From positions 997,001-1,061,000 of the forward strand of contig JAJNNQ010000005.1 in the NCBI GenBank assembly GCA_027886175.1: DNA of 64,000 bases. Direction: 5' to 3'. The stretch is from Phylloscopus collybita. Taxonomy: Eukaryota > Chordata > Aves > Passeriformes > Phylloscopidae. Both the position numbers and the translations under genes were made by a program. Each line of letters starts with the position of its first letter. The stretch's first letter is position 1. Shown here piece by piece: positions 45,106 to 56,812 of the stretch. The notes under the pieces were generated by a model. It worked only from the letters and a program-made list of their open reading frames with translations. It ran no database searches and had not been told where the DNA came from.

Positions 45106-46121
45106 CTGTGCCTCAGAGACAAAGCCTGGCATCTCCTCAGGGGTGAGGATGGGTTAGAAACAGCTTTGGGAACAGGCTCTGTCTCTTCTCCCATCTCTGA
45201 GGTGCATTGTACAAGGGCTGGATAATGCCACTGTAATATAGAACATATTGTAATATAGAGCAGTGCAGGGCTAATTCTGAGTCTGCTCCTGATTTATCTG
45301 TGATGTCAAGATATTCAGTAGATACCTCGAGAGCATTTAAAACAGTCTCTAAATAAAGCAAGTCATTATTTCTTGCTAAAAATGGGGTTTAAAATGAGCT
45401 AGTTACTGAAAAAAAAAAAAAACCAACAACAAACTGTGAATTGTTTTCCAATTTCATAGGTCCCTTTCCTGTTTCCAGGTGATTTGTGGTAATAAAGTAT
45501 CAGCATGGAGATCAAATGCCCCAACAACGTTATTTCATGACTTACAGAATGTACACCAAATCTCTCCAACCTAAGCTAAAACAAACATAATCACACCCCC
45601 TTTTAATTGCAGTTCTTTAGACACTGGGGGTAGAAATAGAATTTAGCTCACCAGTTCACTTATTTTTCATTGTTGTCCCGTTACCCATGAGTTCTGTTTC
45701 CCAGGCACCTCTTTTTAGGTGTTCCTGAACCCACAAACCTGGAGCTGCTGGAGCCCTCAGCCCTGAGAGGAGTTTCTGGGTTTTCCAGAAGGGATGGAAG
45801 GGGTTCCAGGCTGGAGAACCCTTTGGGCACAGCCTCCCCTCTGCACCAGTGTGGATTTCCAGGAAGGTCCCCTCCCTGCTGGGAGTGTTTGTGCCTCAGC
45901 TGCGGTGTGAGGAGCCAGGGGAGCAGCACAGCCTCACCTTGGGAGGGCCCTGGGGCCTCTCCTCCTGCTGGGCTGGCTCTGGAACCACGAGTGCATCCTC
46001 TCCCACAGGAACTTCCATGGAAACAAAGAGTTCTAATGGGAACACATCTGGTGAGGACACCCTCCTCACACTTCCCCACCAAAACCCACCAGGGTGGCCA
46101 GAGCTGCCACTGGATCAGTGA
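45106..46121. other. Unique intergenic DNA, nothing recognised
   Basis: AT-rich at 45190-45660 with several AATAAA strings, but no recognisable LTR or gene. Confidence 0.5.
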
Positions 46122-46182
46122 TCAAAGCTGGGCTTGATCTTAGAGGCCTTTTCCAGCCTGAGCAGCTCCAGGATTCCATGGG
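46122..46182 (+). mobile_element. Old CR1 3' end
   Basis: GGGCTTGATCTTAGAGGCCT, TTTCCAGCCTGAGC and AGGATTCCATGG match a diverged CR1 terminus. Confidence 0.65.
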
Positions 46183-46197
46183 AAACGAGCCCTGAGC

Positions 46198-46556
46198 TAC
46201 CAGCACTGTGTCCCAGGGAGGTTCTGCAGAGGGTGAAGCTCTCCAGCATTCCCAGCTCTCAGCACTGTGTCCCAGGGAGGTTCTGCAGGGGGTGAAGCTC
46301 TCCAGCATTCCCAGCTCTCAGCACTGTGTCCCAGGGAGGTTCTGCAGGGGGTGAAGCTCTCCAGCATTCCCAGCTCTCAGCACTGTGTCCCAGGGAGGTT
46401 CTGCAGAGGGTGAAGCACTCCAGCATTCCCAGCTCTCAGCGCTGTGTCCCAGGGAGGTTCTGCAGGGGGTGAAGCACTCCAGCATTCCCAGCTCTCAGCA
46501 CTGTGTCCCAGGGAGGTTCTGCAGGGGGTGAAGCACTCCAGCATTCCCAGCTTTCA
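46198..46556. repeat. Minisatellite, 59-bp unit x6
   Basis: Six units of exactly 59 bp start near 46201, 46260, 46319, 46378, 46437 and 46496. They contain GCACTGTGTCCCAGGGAGG, TTCTGCAGGGGGTGAAG and CCAGCATTCCCAGCTCTCA. Single-base variants (CTCTCC versus CACTCC, GGGGG versus GAGGG) separate an older left group from a right group. Confidence 0.95.
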
Positions 46557-49500
46557 GGTCCCAACCCAGCCACGTGTTTGGAACGAACAGCCACCTCCCC
46601 TGGGGTGGGTTTCCCTGGGAAAAGCAGGAGTGGAGCTCCTGGGCATGGCCCAGAACCTCTGGAGCAGGGCTGGCAGTGCCAGGCAGGCTCAGCAGGGGAG
46701 GGCAGCCAGCCCTGAGATATTCCCCCTCCACCCCCTGGGCTCCTGTGCCAGCTCAGTTTCCTTGGAGGCTTTGGAGGAATATCCCAGGGAAACAGGGTAA
46801 AAGATTCCCAAAGAGGCTCTCAGCCCCTGGGATCAGCCCAAGGCTTTGTTCTCCAAGGGTTCCAGGGCAGACAGAACAAGGAAGAACAGAACTTTGTCTG
46901 CTCTCTGCTCAGGAGAGAGAGCTGGGCCTGAGCCAACAGGGCCAGGATAGGAAGGGAGGGTCAAACTGCATGGTCACAGCTTCAGGGGTTCTGGGGGAGA
47001 AAAACCATTCCCCAGAGGAACACAACAAGCCCCCAGTGTCAGGGTCCCTTCTGCTCCACAGCATCCCCACAGCAGCAGGCAGGGACCTGGCCAGCAGAAA
47101 TAATTGGAGCTGACATCTGCAGGAGGGCTGGCAGCCAGCAGGCTCCCGTGTCACCCTGCTGACCCAAAAGGTCTGGGGAGTCCTTGAGCTGGGCCCTGCA
47201 GAGCAGCCCTGGAGGAGCTGCTGTTTGTCCCTGCCCCTGCCCCAGCCCCTGCAGGCTGTCACCAGCCTGGAGCAGCCCTGCCAGCCAGCTCCACTCCAGA
47301 CTGCTCTCATCAGAACCTTTCCATGGAAACTGCTGTCTCCTTGCCATCTGTGGGATTAAAGTGATTTACTGGAGCTCAGGAGCTGTCTCTGAGCTGGTCT
47401 CTGAGCTTTTGATGGTGGACAGAATGGAGAGCATCCCTGAGCCTTTGCTCCTGGACACGGGGAGATGTCCTCCTGAAGCTCAAAAAATGTCAAAGCTTTA
47501 TTTCTTCAGAGCTGCTGGAACAAGTCATTCCGAGGTTGTTACTCTGCAAAATAATTCACAGATTCCAAATACTGATATTTATAGCTGAAGCAGAACTCCT
47601 AAAATCTCCTGCTTCTAATGGGAATGTTGGCAGGTCCTTTATTATGCCACGGTGTTAAAAGTTCTGGAATCAAACTATCAATGCGTGATAAATGGGGGGT
47701 GAGCTGCTCGTGTCACACCACTTATTAAGTTGGTACCATAAATAATTGCACTGTAAAAATCAATGTTTACTTCAGACTTCCCTCCCATATTTTCATTGCA
47801 ATTTTCCAGAGTTCATTTAAAAACTACAGGAAACAAAAAAAAAAAAAAAAAAGGGGGGGGGGGGGGGAAGAAACCCAAAACCACGTGAAATGGGAAAAAC
47901 TCATTTTCTTCAGGCTGAATTGTTCCCTATTACCTAAACAAAACAACAGCCGAGGGTGCTGCAATTATTAGAACTACCTAGACAAGAAAGGACGAATTGG
48001 AGATGGATCAGACCATGGACTCAGATATTAACCAAAAACTCCAAGAGTTGAACCAGGAAAAGTACGATTACTTTTTATTTTCTGAGAATGAATCACTATT
48101 TATCAGCCAATTTAAACTTTTTTGCTCCCAGATGGGACCTCCAGGGGCACAGTCAGTGTAGCATGAGCATCCTTTTAATGTCAGGCACGATGTTCTAATG
48201 CTCATTCTCCCGGATTTTGCTCAAGGAGGAACATCCCCTGCTGGGGCAGGACAGCCTCCCACCCTGCCCTGCTCCCAGGGGAGGCTGAGAGCTGCCCAGA
48301 TCTGCCTGGGTGGCACAAGGTGAGGAAAATCCTTCATTCGCTTCTCCTGAGCTGTCTCAGACCACAGCATCCCCAGCCCTTCCATCCCTCCCCCAAAGAC
48401 ATCCCCCCATTTTGGATCCCAGTCCCTGGGGTGTCAGGGGTGTTGCACACTTGTTAAATCCTGCTGGGGAGAACCCAGGGACAGCAAAGGCCACAGGGAT
48501 TTGTGTGGCAGGAAATCCTGTGGCCCTGCTTGCACTGCCCAGCCAGAGGTGAGCTGGGGATCACACCTCGCCCGGGGCTGCCAAAGTGCCCCACGCCTTT
48601 AGCAGCAGCCTGGCAGGTCCCCTGAGCAGGAAACAGCAAGAAAAACACATTTGCTAGGCTTTTACACCCAAAGAGTGGAGCTTTCTTTGGAAAAAAAAAA
48701 AAAAATATGTCCCTGGTGTTTCTGCCAGTTTGGTTTCAGCTTACACTTGGCAGGAGCTGCACGCCAGCAGCGCATTCCCCACTTTGTTTTGATAGACTCT
48801 GTCTCCCAAAATCCGAGAATTTTGGGGATTCCTCTCCTCAAGCTCAGCCCCTAACCCCTCCTAGAGAGCTCCTGCACTTCCCAAAGCCGAGGGCAGCCTT
48901 TATCAAGTGCCACCTACGAGGCACAGGCTGGCAAAAATCCCTCCAGGCCAGGCACAGGATTTATTTGTCATAAGTCAGAGATTTCGCCAACCACAGCATC
49001 ACAGAGCACATCAGCTCTACCTGTGAGTGAGCACACCCCGTCTCCAGCCAGCTTTTATGACAGATGACTCAGGGGGGAGAAATTAAGAGGCCTCAGAAGC
49101 TTTTATGGCTTTTCTTACCTCATCAGAGTTTGCAAACCGTCAGAGCGGCGTGTCAGCATCCGCGCCTGGCTCTGCAGCAGAGCTGCCACAAATAACAGCC
49201 CGAGACAGGCAGGTGTCACCAGGGGCTGCCTGCAGAAAGGTGAGAGGGAGGATTTCCCACCTCACCCAGCACAGGGAGAGGCTCCCAGCTGAGCAGGAGG
49301 CATCGGAGCCCAGGGCTGGGCAGGGGGATTTGGGATTTCAGCAGGACACTGACTGCGTTTGCTTGATGGCCACACACACTCTGGGATTCTGGGATTCCCC
49401 TGCCTCAAAAAAAATTAAAAAAAAAAAAAAAAAAAGGAAGAAAAGTCTGAAATTTTGCAAGATAAAAGCTTAATTTTTAAGCTTCACCTGCCTTGAAAAG

Positions 49501-50370
49501 AAGGGATTGGGGAGGAAGGTATGGCTGCCTGGGATTTACCAACTTCAGCGAGGATTCTGTGCAGAGTGGGGAAGGAAAAAGCTGTCACAGCCCTCCCAGG
49601 AAAAAGCTCTCAGATCTCTGGCCAAGATTCCCCCATGGCACAAATGAACATTTTTAACCCTCTCCTTGGCCATGCCAGAGCCCGACAGGGGGTCCTAAAG
49701 GCCGAGTACCTGTGCTTGTTGTTGCCTGAGGCTTCAGCAGCTCTCCCAGGCAGGATCCTGCGGATGCACAAACTCATTAATCTTGCAGGTTCAGGGTGCA
49801 TCCGCAATCTTCTTGCATCCCACATCCCTGCCTATTACCTCCAATTTGGATCATCTGCCTTGCAGTGCACCCGGGGCCGTCTGCAGAGGGGCTGGGAGCC
49901 AGCACAGCTCCTTGCTGTGGAGCCCTGCTCCCCGCTGACGTGAGCAGGGAGTTGGGCATTCAAATCAAAAGAACAATCTCTCAGGAGCCTCTCCTCCGAG
50001 CTCCCACTGTCCTGAGAGCACGGCGTGCCAGCTGAGCAGTCACACGTCTCCTTCCCTCTGCAGCTGCCAAGGTTTAACTAATTAAGCCAATTATTTTGCT
50101 GTAACAATATGAAATTAAAGGGGTTTTGGTTTTGGTTGGGTTTTTTTTTTTTTGCTTAAAAATAATAGAGGCAGTCTGAGCTAATCTGGTGTGTCAGCTG
50201 CAGGAGGGATGTATTGCAGAGCTGCTCTGGGGCAGATGTTTGCTGACTGACTGAATCGACCCCGTGTGCATCAGCTGGGGCTGCCCTGCACATCCCGTCA
50301 CTGCTGACAGCTTTGGTGGGGTTTATTGCCCACCCCGTGATGTTCCTGTACCTGACAGACAAAGACTCCT
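46557..50370. other. Unique intergenic DNA with simple tracts
   Basis: Simple tracts are A18G15 (47835-47867), A14 (about 48691) and A20 (about 49417). The stretch 47590-47830 is AT-rich. No gene, retroelement or splice-consistent exon was recognised. Confidence 0.5.
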
Positions 50371-50510
50371 CAGAATCCCAGATGGTTTGGGTGAGAAGGA
50401 CCTGAAATCCCACCCAGTGCCACCCCTGCCATGGGCAGGGACACCTCCCACTGTCCCAGGCTGTCCCCAGTGTCCAGGTCCCTTCCCACCCAAACCATTC
50501 TGGGATTCTG
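50371..50510. mobile_element. Fold-back CR1: two 3' ends in inverted orientation
   Basis: The left arm (50371-50405) is the CR1 3' terminus in reverse complement and the right arm (50476-50510) is the same terminus in forward orientation, nearly perfect inverted copies. About 70 bases of CR1 body in minus orientation lie between them. The unit could form a hairpin with a 35-bp stem. Confidence 0.85.
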
Positions 50511-50584
50511 TGCTGTTTATGTCTCAGAGTTCCTCATTCACTCACTGCATATTACACCTAGTACATTCAGTATTAAATTTGTCT

Positions 50585-51080
50585 CAGTGTTAAATCTCAA
50601 ATATATCTGTATTTATATGTTTGTTTAGATACATAATATATAAGCAATATAATATATATTTCATATAATTTATATACAATGATATAACATGCATTTATAT
50701 TATATTATATTATATTATATTATATTATATTACATTACATTACATTACATTACATTACATTACATTATAATCATATTTACATTATAATATTCAATATTTA
50801 TTATTATATTTATATATTACAATATATTACAATTTACTATTTATTATTATATTTATTATATATTATATATGAAATATTATATTATATATAATATTTATAT
50901 ATTACAATATATTGATATTTACTATTTATTATTATATTTTATCATAATATTATTATAATATAACATCTACAATAATAGATTGTGCTTCTACAACAATAGA
51001 TGCATTTTATATATATATACACATATTTACCGAATATATTTTTTTACAAAAATAAATATAACAAAAAATAATATTCAACC
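50585..51080. repeat. AT-rich tract with compound pentamer microsatellite
   Basis: Almost pure A/T with many TATAT and ATTATA strings. At 50697-50766 a TATTA pentamer (about seven copies) turns abruptly into TACAT pentamers (about seven copies), a single T-to-C change spread through half the array. Confidence 0.9.
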
Positions 51081-52990
51081 TTAAATAAATCTCAATACTA
51101 CTGATCTGTATATTATTTTTAATCAAGTGCAACATGTCTGGTTTGGTTTTTTTTTTTTGTTGTTGTTGTCGTTGCCCTGACCTTTCCGGAGCACTGAGCT
51201 TTGCCAGCAAACCCAATCATTTGCCCCTGCTGCACAAAGGCAAAGCTAACAGCAAAATAATATTGGTGCCCTCTATTTATAGGAGCTGTAAAATCCCCCC
51301 CAGGAAGCTGGTAAATCCCCTGCTCTGTGCTCAGGTCTGAGGGCCCACAGCCTTGCTTTGCCAGGAGGGTTTCATTACCCCGTGCTGGTGATTGATGCTG
51401 TTCCTGAGCCATCTTTCAGATAAATGAGCCCTCCCCAGCCCTGTTTTATCACCGTGTGAATTAGCTCCTCACGCTGCTGCACAGTTACCTCTCCAACAGG
51501 AATTTCTTTACAGAGCAATAGAAACATCCAGCAAGTAAAAAAAAAAAAAAACATCCCAGCAAGTGCTGAATGCCTCCCAACAAACCTCGGCTTCTGCTCT
51601 TGTAACAATTAAAATATTGAATTTTTCCCCCCCCCCATCAATTCCTTTCTCAACAGGTGGGAGAATCCAAATCAAGAAGCAAAGACCAGGCAGAGGGTAG
51701 GGATGTTTTCTAGGAAAAATTCTAGGCTATCCAATAAAATCCAATCCAGCCGTAAAATCCAACTATGTGGAAGTCTTCCTTTGCCAATATCTACAGGAGT
51801 TTCCTAAGACATCTCTTCTTTTTGGAAAACAGCTTCGAACTAAAGTAAAAAACCAGCTTCAGAAAGGGGTTTGGGAGAGAAGAAAAGCCATTTGTCCTGG
51901 GGCAGGCAGGGTTTGCTCAGATCGGTGTGAAACAGGCAAAGAGGACAAGGCGTGGCTGCTCGGGATGAAAGGATCAGTTCCAGGCGAGTTTCTGTTCGTG
52001 CTCACTGTAAACTCGTTTTTTTTTCCCAAGGGTCTCACAGAAAGCCGAATGTGCTCTGGGACTGAGTGAAGAATGGAACTGAAACCAGCCTGGGGCTTTG
52101 GGGGTGCGGCTGCTCACGTCCGGCAGCAGAGGTCCCACACCTCACCACCGGTATGTGTTTAAGACGCTCTCTCCATCAAAAAAAATTATATTTAAAAAGA
52201 AAATAAAATATGTTAAACCCTTTACTAAGGACAGAATGTGAGATCAGAGCAAAAACCAGGTGTGGAAAGCAACAACCAATAATTCAGCTGCTCAGATATT
52301 GCAATATTTTCAATTTAAAAGTCCTTCTTGAAAAAAAAAAAAATAAAAAAAAGAAGCTGTCCCATCCACAAGCTGACCAATGCCATATATATAAAAAAAC
52401 CGCCCCTCAGAATTATTTTGACCACAACAAATGTTGCCAAAGCAGGTTTTGAAGCAGTACCTAACTGATCTGGGAGAGCTCAGCAGCAGGGTGCAGAGAG
52501 AAGAGCGCTGAGGTGCAGAACCCGGCGCTGCCGGGGGCTGAACTGCAGGGAATTCTCCTTTTGGGGGGATTTGCGGGCAGGAGCAGGGCTGGGTCAGGGG
52601 TCCCCTGCGGCACCCTGGTCCCTGTGCCACCCCTGCAGCCCCCCGGGGGATGCCAGCCAGGATGGGGAGGGGTGCCCGGGCAGGGGCTCTGGGGCTGCCA
52701 GCACTGAGAATCTCCTTCTTTTGGGTTTGGAGGGTTCGGTGATTGTTACAATTACTGATGGTAATTTATTACAGTGATGGCACAGCAGCAGCGACCCCTG
52801 CGCGCCTCTGCTCCCTCTCCTGTTTGATGAGCCCAACCCTGGATCGTTCCTTCCCGAAGCTCTGCCTCCGGGAGCGTCCTCCCCGCAAAGCTGCGAGCAG
52901 CACATCCCGGCAGAGAGTGAGCGCTGGGATGCGAGCATCCAGTGATCCCCGGCGTTCCCGGCCTCGTTGCCATGACAGCCAAACACCAGG
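51081..52990. other. Unique intergenic DNA, nothing recognised
   Basis: Short A- and T-runs occur near 51147, 51537, 52018 and 52331. No repeat family or coding motif is seen. Confidence 0.5.
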
Positions 52991-52992
52991 GC

Positions 52993-53170
52993 TGCCTCCT
53001 CTCCTCTCCTCTCCTCTCCTCTCCTCTCCTCTCCTCTCCTCTCCTCTCCTCTCCTCTCCTCTCCTCTCCTCTCCTCTCCTCTCCTCTCCTCTCCTCTCCT
53101 CTCCTCTCCTCTCCTCTCCTCTCCTCTCCTCTCCTCTCCTCTCCTCTCCTCTCCTCTCCTCTCCTCTCCC
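52993..53170. repeat. (CTCCT)n pentamer microsatellite, ~35 units
   Basis: About 175 bases of uninterrupted CTCCT pentamer (AGGAG on the minus strand). It is pure pyrimidine on one strand and pure purine on the other. Every frame is open because a 15-base period contains no stop. Confidence 0.98.
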
Positions 53171-55042
53171 TCTCGGAATTTTTATTGCTCCCAGAGAACA
53201 CGACGGAGAAAAGCGGGAATGCAGCCACAGGCTCCCCATCGAGGTGAATCCTGCAATTTATGGTTCCTGCAATCAAATCACAGAACTTTGTGTCACCTCC
53301 CCAGTCCAGGGGACACGGAGCTGCTCCAGCCTGCTCCTTGCTGCCAAACAAGGCTGTTCATTAATGATGGAATCATTTGCATTTCTCTCAAGCTGATGCC
53401 AAAATGTCCTTGTAACTTAAAAAACAAAAAACAACAAACCCAACAAATCTTGGTGACATTTGTATAAACTGTAGGGAATTGCCACCTCTTGTAAATCAAG
53501 ATTTTTGTCGAAAACAAACACATTTTCTTCCATATCTTGGGACCTTGTTCCTCATGTCCTGTGCTTGTTCCTTAGGCATTGCACCAGCTGAGTTTCCACT
53601 GGGACATCTTTCAAGCCTTTGTTCCCACATGTTCTTAGAGTTCCCTTCAAATTCTCTGTTTGGATGGAAAATATTTGGGTTTGCCTGCAGCCTGGCACTC
53701 CCTGCTGTGCAGGTGGAGCTCAGCCTCCCCGACCCCCTGGGGCTGCTCCCTGCAGCTCCCTGAGCAGGGACAGCCCTGGATGTGGGAACGGGGAGAGGGG
53801 CCCAGCAGCTTTCATCCTCTTCCACTTCTCCTTGAAGGATTTCCTCTCCTTCAGGATGTTCTCTCTGAAACCGTGCCCAAACCAACAGCATTCCTCCAAC
53901 TCAGGTTGTTATTTCTTGAACAACAGAAGACAACACAACATCCTTGGGTATCTAATATGCAAAACGTGCTTGGGTCTGTTATTTCAAAAGCTCGGGGGAG
54001 CTTTGCCCATGGAGATTAGGCAGAGCAGAAATGACATTCCCTGTGCAGGAATGAAGCTCTTTTCCTCAGCAACACCCACAAGTGCTGTCCCAGGTGTGTC
54101 CCAGTTTCTGCCCATGCCTGGGCACAGGGGCAGGCTGCTCCCTCCAGCAGGGAGGATGTCAGCAGCCCCTTGGGAAGCTGCCCAAATGTCACCTTGCTCC
54201 CAGCCCCAGGGAGCTGCAGCAGCTCTCCCCTGCAGCCTGGCTGATGTGACTGGGGCTGACTGAGCCATTCCTGCAGCGCTGCTGTGTGTCCCTGCCCCTG
54301 GCAGGGCTGCACTGCTCTCTGAGGGCCCTCCCAGCCCAGCCCAGCCCAGGATTGCAGGGCAGAGTGCCCAGCAGTGCCAGCCCTCAGGACAGGCTGGGGA
54401 AGGGAGAAGCTGGGCTCTCAGGTGCTTTGGGATGTTTGGTGATGGCCCTGCACCCCCAGGGTCTGGTGCAGGAGGAAGCCAGAAGCACCAAGAGAAGTGC
54501 TGCTGCTGCTTGAGCCCCCAGCCTGCATTTAGGGCTTTGCTGGCAGCTCCAGGCTCCTTCCCAGCCCCTCAGCAGAACCTCTGCCCTGGCATGGGTGCAC
54601 GAGAAATCCCCACACTCAGATTCAGGCCAAGCCTTCCTCCCGGAGCCATCGACACCACCGTGCAGCAAAGCAAGCAGCAGCTCTCCACAGGCTGCTGGAC
54701 TCTTCTCTCAGCCCTCACACTCAGCCAAGAACTCCCACAGAAACGCTTTTATATCTCAAGACTACTTGAGAGGAACCTAAGTACTGCACTTTCACTGCCA
54801 AATTTAATTTCTTCGTGGAGCTCTCAGCTCACTTAAAAGCTTGCCAGCCTCTCTGAGGGCTGAGAGCTCCTGAGGGCACGGCCTGGCCTCTCCCCTGGGG
54901 CACAGGCAGCCCTGGAGCCCTGCCCTGCCCTGCTGGGCTGTCCCCTTCCCCTCCTGAGGGCAATTCTGCACCTCAAGTACCTCTCCTGCAGTGGCTGCAG
55001 AGTCACCTCCTGCAAGAGGAGCACACAGGGACCCTCTGCAAC
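53171..55042. other. Unique intergenic DNA, nothing recognised
   Basis: Mixed composition with no retroelement or exon-like sequence. Confidence 0.5.
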
Positions 55043-55215
55043 CTCAGAATCCCTGAGGCTGGAAAAGCCCTCCCAGCCCAGGCAGTCCCAGCTGTGCCCC
55101 ATGCCCACCTTGTCCCAGCCCAGAGCACTGAGTGCCACCTCCAGGTGACACCTCCAGGGATGGGGATCCAAACCTCCCTGGGCACTTCCACCCTTTCCAT
55201 GGGGAAATTCCTGCT
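55043..55215 (-). mobile_element. CR1 LINE fragment
   Basis: It is closely similar to 14655-14880 in the same orientation: CAGAATCCCTGAGGCTGGAA, GTCCCAGCCCAGAGCACTGA and CCACCTCCAGGTGACACC. Confidence 0.8.
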
Positions 55216-56354
55216 GCTGCCCATCCTGAGCCTCTCTGCTCCATTTTTTTTTTTTTTTTTGAGGCCATTTCCTCCCACTCTGTCCCCTGGGAGAACAGGA
55301 CTCCCCTGGCCACCCCCTCCTGCCAGGGAGCTGTGCAGGGCCAGGAGATCCCCCCAGCCCCTTCTTCTGCAGGCTGAGCCCTTCCCCAGCTGCTCAGTGC
55401 TCCTCTCAGGGGTGGCTGTGCAGAGCCTTCCCCAGCAGCACGTTTGGCAGTCCCCCACTGCCTGGATTTCCATGGTTTGTCGTGACAAAAATCCCCCAAA
55501 GACCAGAGAGTGAGGACTGAAACAGAGATGGTGCAGTGCCCAGAGTAAATTGGAGAAACAAAATTAGAAACAATCTGTGTTTCAAAAATGTGGTCACCAG
55601 AATGCATCACCATGACAATTCTTGCTAGAAGCAACAAGAGAGGCTTCCTGGCAGTGCTGAAGGAGGGCTGGTTCAGGAGTGAAGATTCATCAAAATGCAA
55701 TTTACAGCACCAAAAAAAAAAAAAATATATATCTGTAGTGGCATTTCATTGACTTTTATTCTTAAAATGTGAGAACTAGACTGAAGAAGCATTACCTTAC
55801 AGTGAAAATCCTGATCCTGACAGAAAATCAGAGACATCTTTAGCATGTTCCTTAGTGGTTGAATTCCAGACAAAGCTAAAATAAGGATCAGAGATTTGTA
55901 TCACAGATACAAAATAAAATCAAACGAGAGGCTCAGATTAAGGCACGCAGAGGTGGGCTTTAAATGATAAATATGGTTCTAAAAGGAAATGTAAAGAAAG
56001 GATTAAAATACCCACGCACTGCAAAATAATTCCTTTTAAAGGTGTCACCACGTCCCAGCTCCCAGCTAGGAGAGAAACACAACTTGCTGCAGTTTTTAAT
56101 GATGGCTCTCTCAAAATACCCCATTCAGGGGGCTGGATGTCCCTCCCCCCCAGCTGCCCTCCTTCCCTGGCACGCTGGGTGAGGATTCACAGCCACAAGG
56201 ATTGGATTGTTTGAATTTGGGGCAGCCCAGAGGCGACGTCAGCGCTCTGCCCAGGGGTGAGCTCACCCAAACGTGTCTGTTTGCATTGTCGTGGGGAGAG
56301 GGCAGGGCTGGGAAGAGAGAAAAGGGGAGCAAATCTACCTGGGGAGACAGCCAA
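55216..56354. other. Unique intergenic DNA, nothing recognised
   Basis: Includes T18 at about 55243-55260 and A13 at about 55713. AT-rich at 55500-56040. Confidence 0.5.
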
Positions 56355-56440
56355 GGAGCCCAGAGCAGCTGGGGCTGCCCCTGGATCCCTGGCAGTGCCC
56401 CAGGCCGGGTTGGACACTGGGGCTGGGAGCAGAGGGGTCG
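56355..56440 (+). mobile_element. CR1 LINE fragment, truncated 3' region
   Basis: CCCAGAGCAGCTGGGGCTGC to GGGTTGGACACTGGGGCTGG. It is broken off before the 3' terminus. Confidence 0.85.
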
Positions 56441-56477
56441 TAATCAAATCCCAAAAATGCTCTTCCACCTGCAGCCA

Positions 56478-56812
56478 ATGGAAATGACCTGGGATTGTTC
56501 AGCCTGGAGAAGAGAAAGCTCCAGGGAGAGCTCAGAGCCTTTTCCAGGAGAGCTGGAGAGGGACTGGGGGGACAGGGCACAGGGAATGGCTCCCAGTGCC
56601 CAGGGCAGGGCTGGCTGGGAGATTGGGAATTGGGCAGGGGCTGGGCTGGAATTCCCAGAGCAGCTGGGGCTGCCCCTGGATCCCTGGCAGTGCCCAGGGC
56701 CAGGCTGGACACTGGGGACAGCCTGGGGCAGTGGGAGGTGTCCCTGCCAGGGCAGGGGTGGCACTGGGTGGGGTTTCAGGTCTGAGCTATTCTGGGATTC
56801 TGTGATCATAAA
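56478..56812 (+). mobile_element. CR1 LINE fragment, longest copy in the window
   Basis: It begins in the CR1 body (TTGTTCAGCCTGGAGAAGAG) and runs through the usual 3' segment to TTCTGGGATTCTGTGATC, about 335 bases. It has no open reverse-transcriptase remnant. Confidence 0.88.

Noticed and set aside
44653..45194. Gly/Tyr/Leu/Trp-rich frames resembling a membrane protein
   Set aside because: The hydrophobic repeats arise from the CCCAYAAATA decamer read in reverse.
52743..53396. Leu/Ser/Pro- and Arg/Glu/Gly-rich frames
   Set aside because: Products of the (CTCCT)n microsatellite, whose 15-base period is stop-free.
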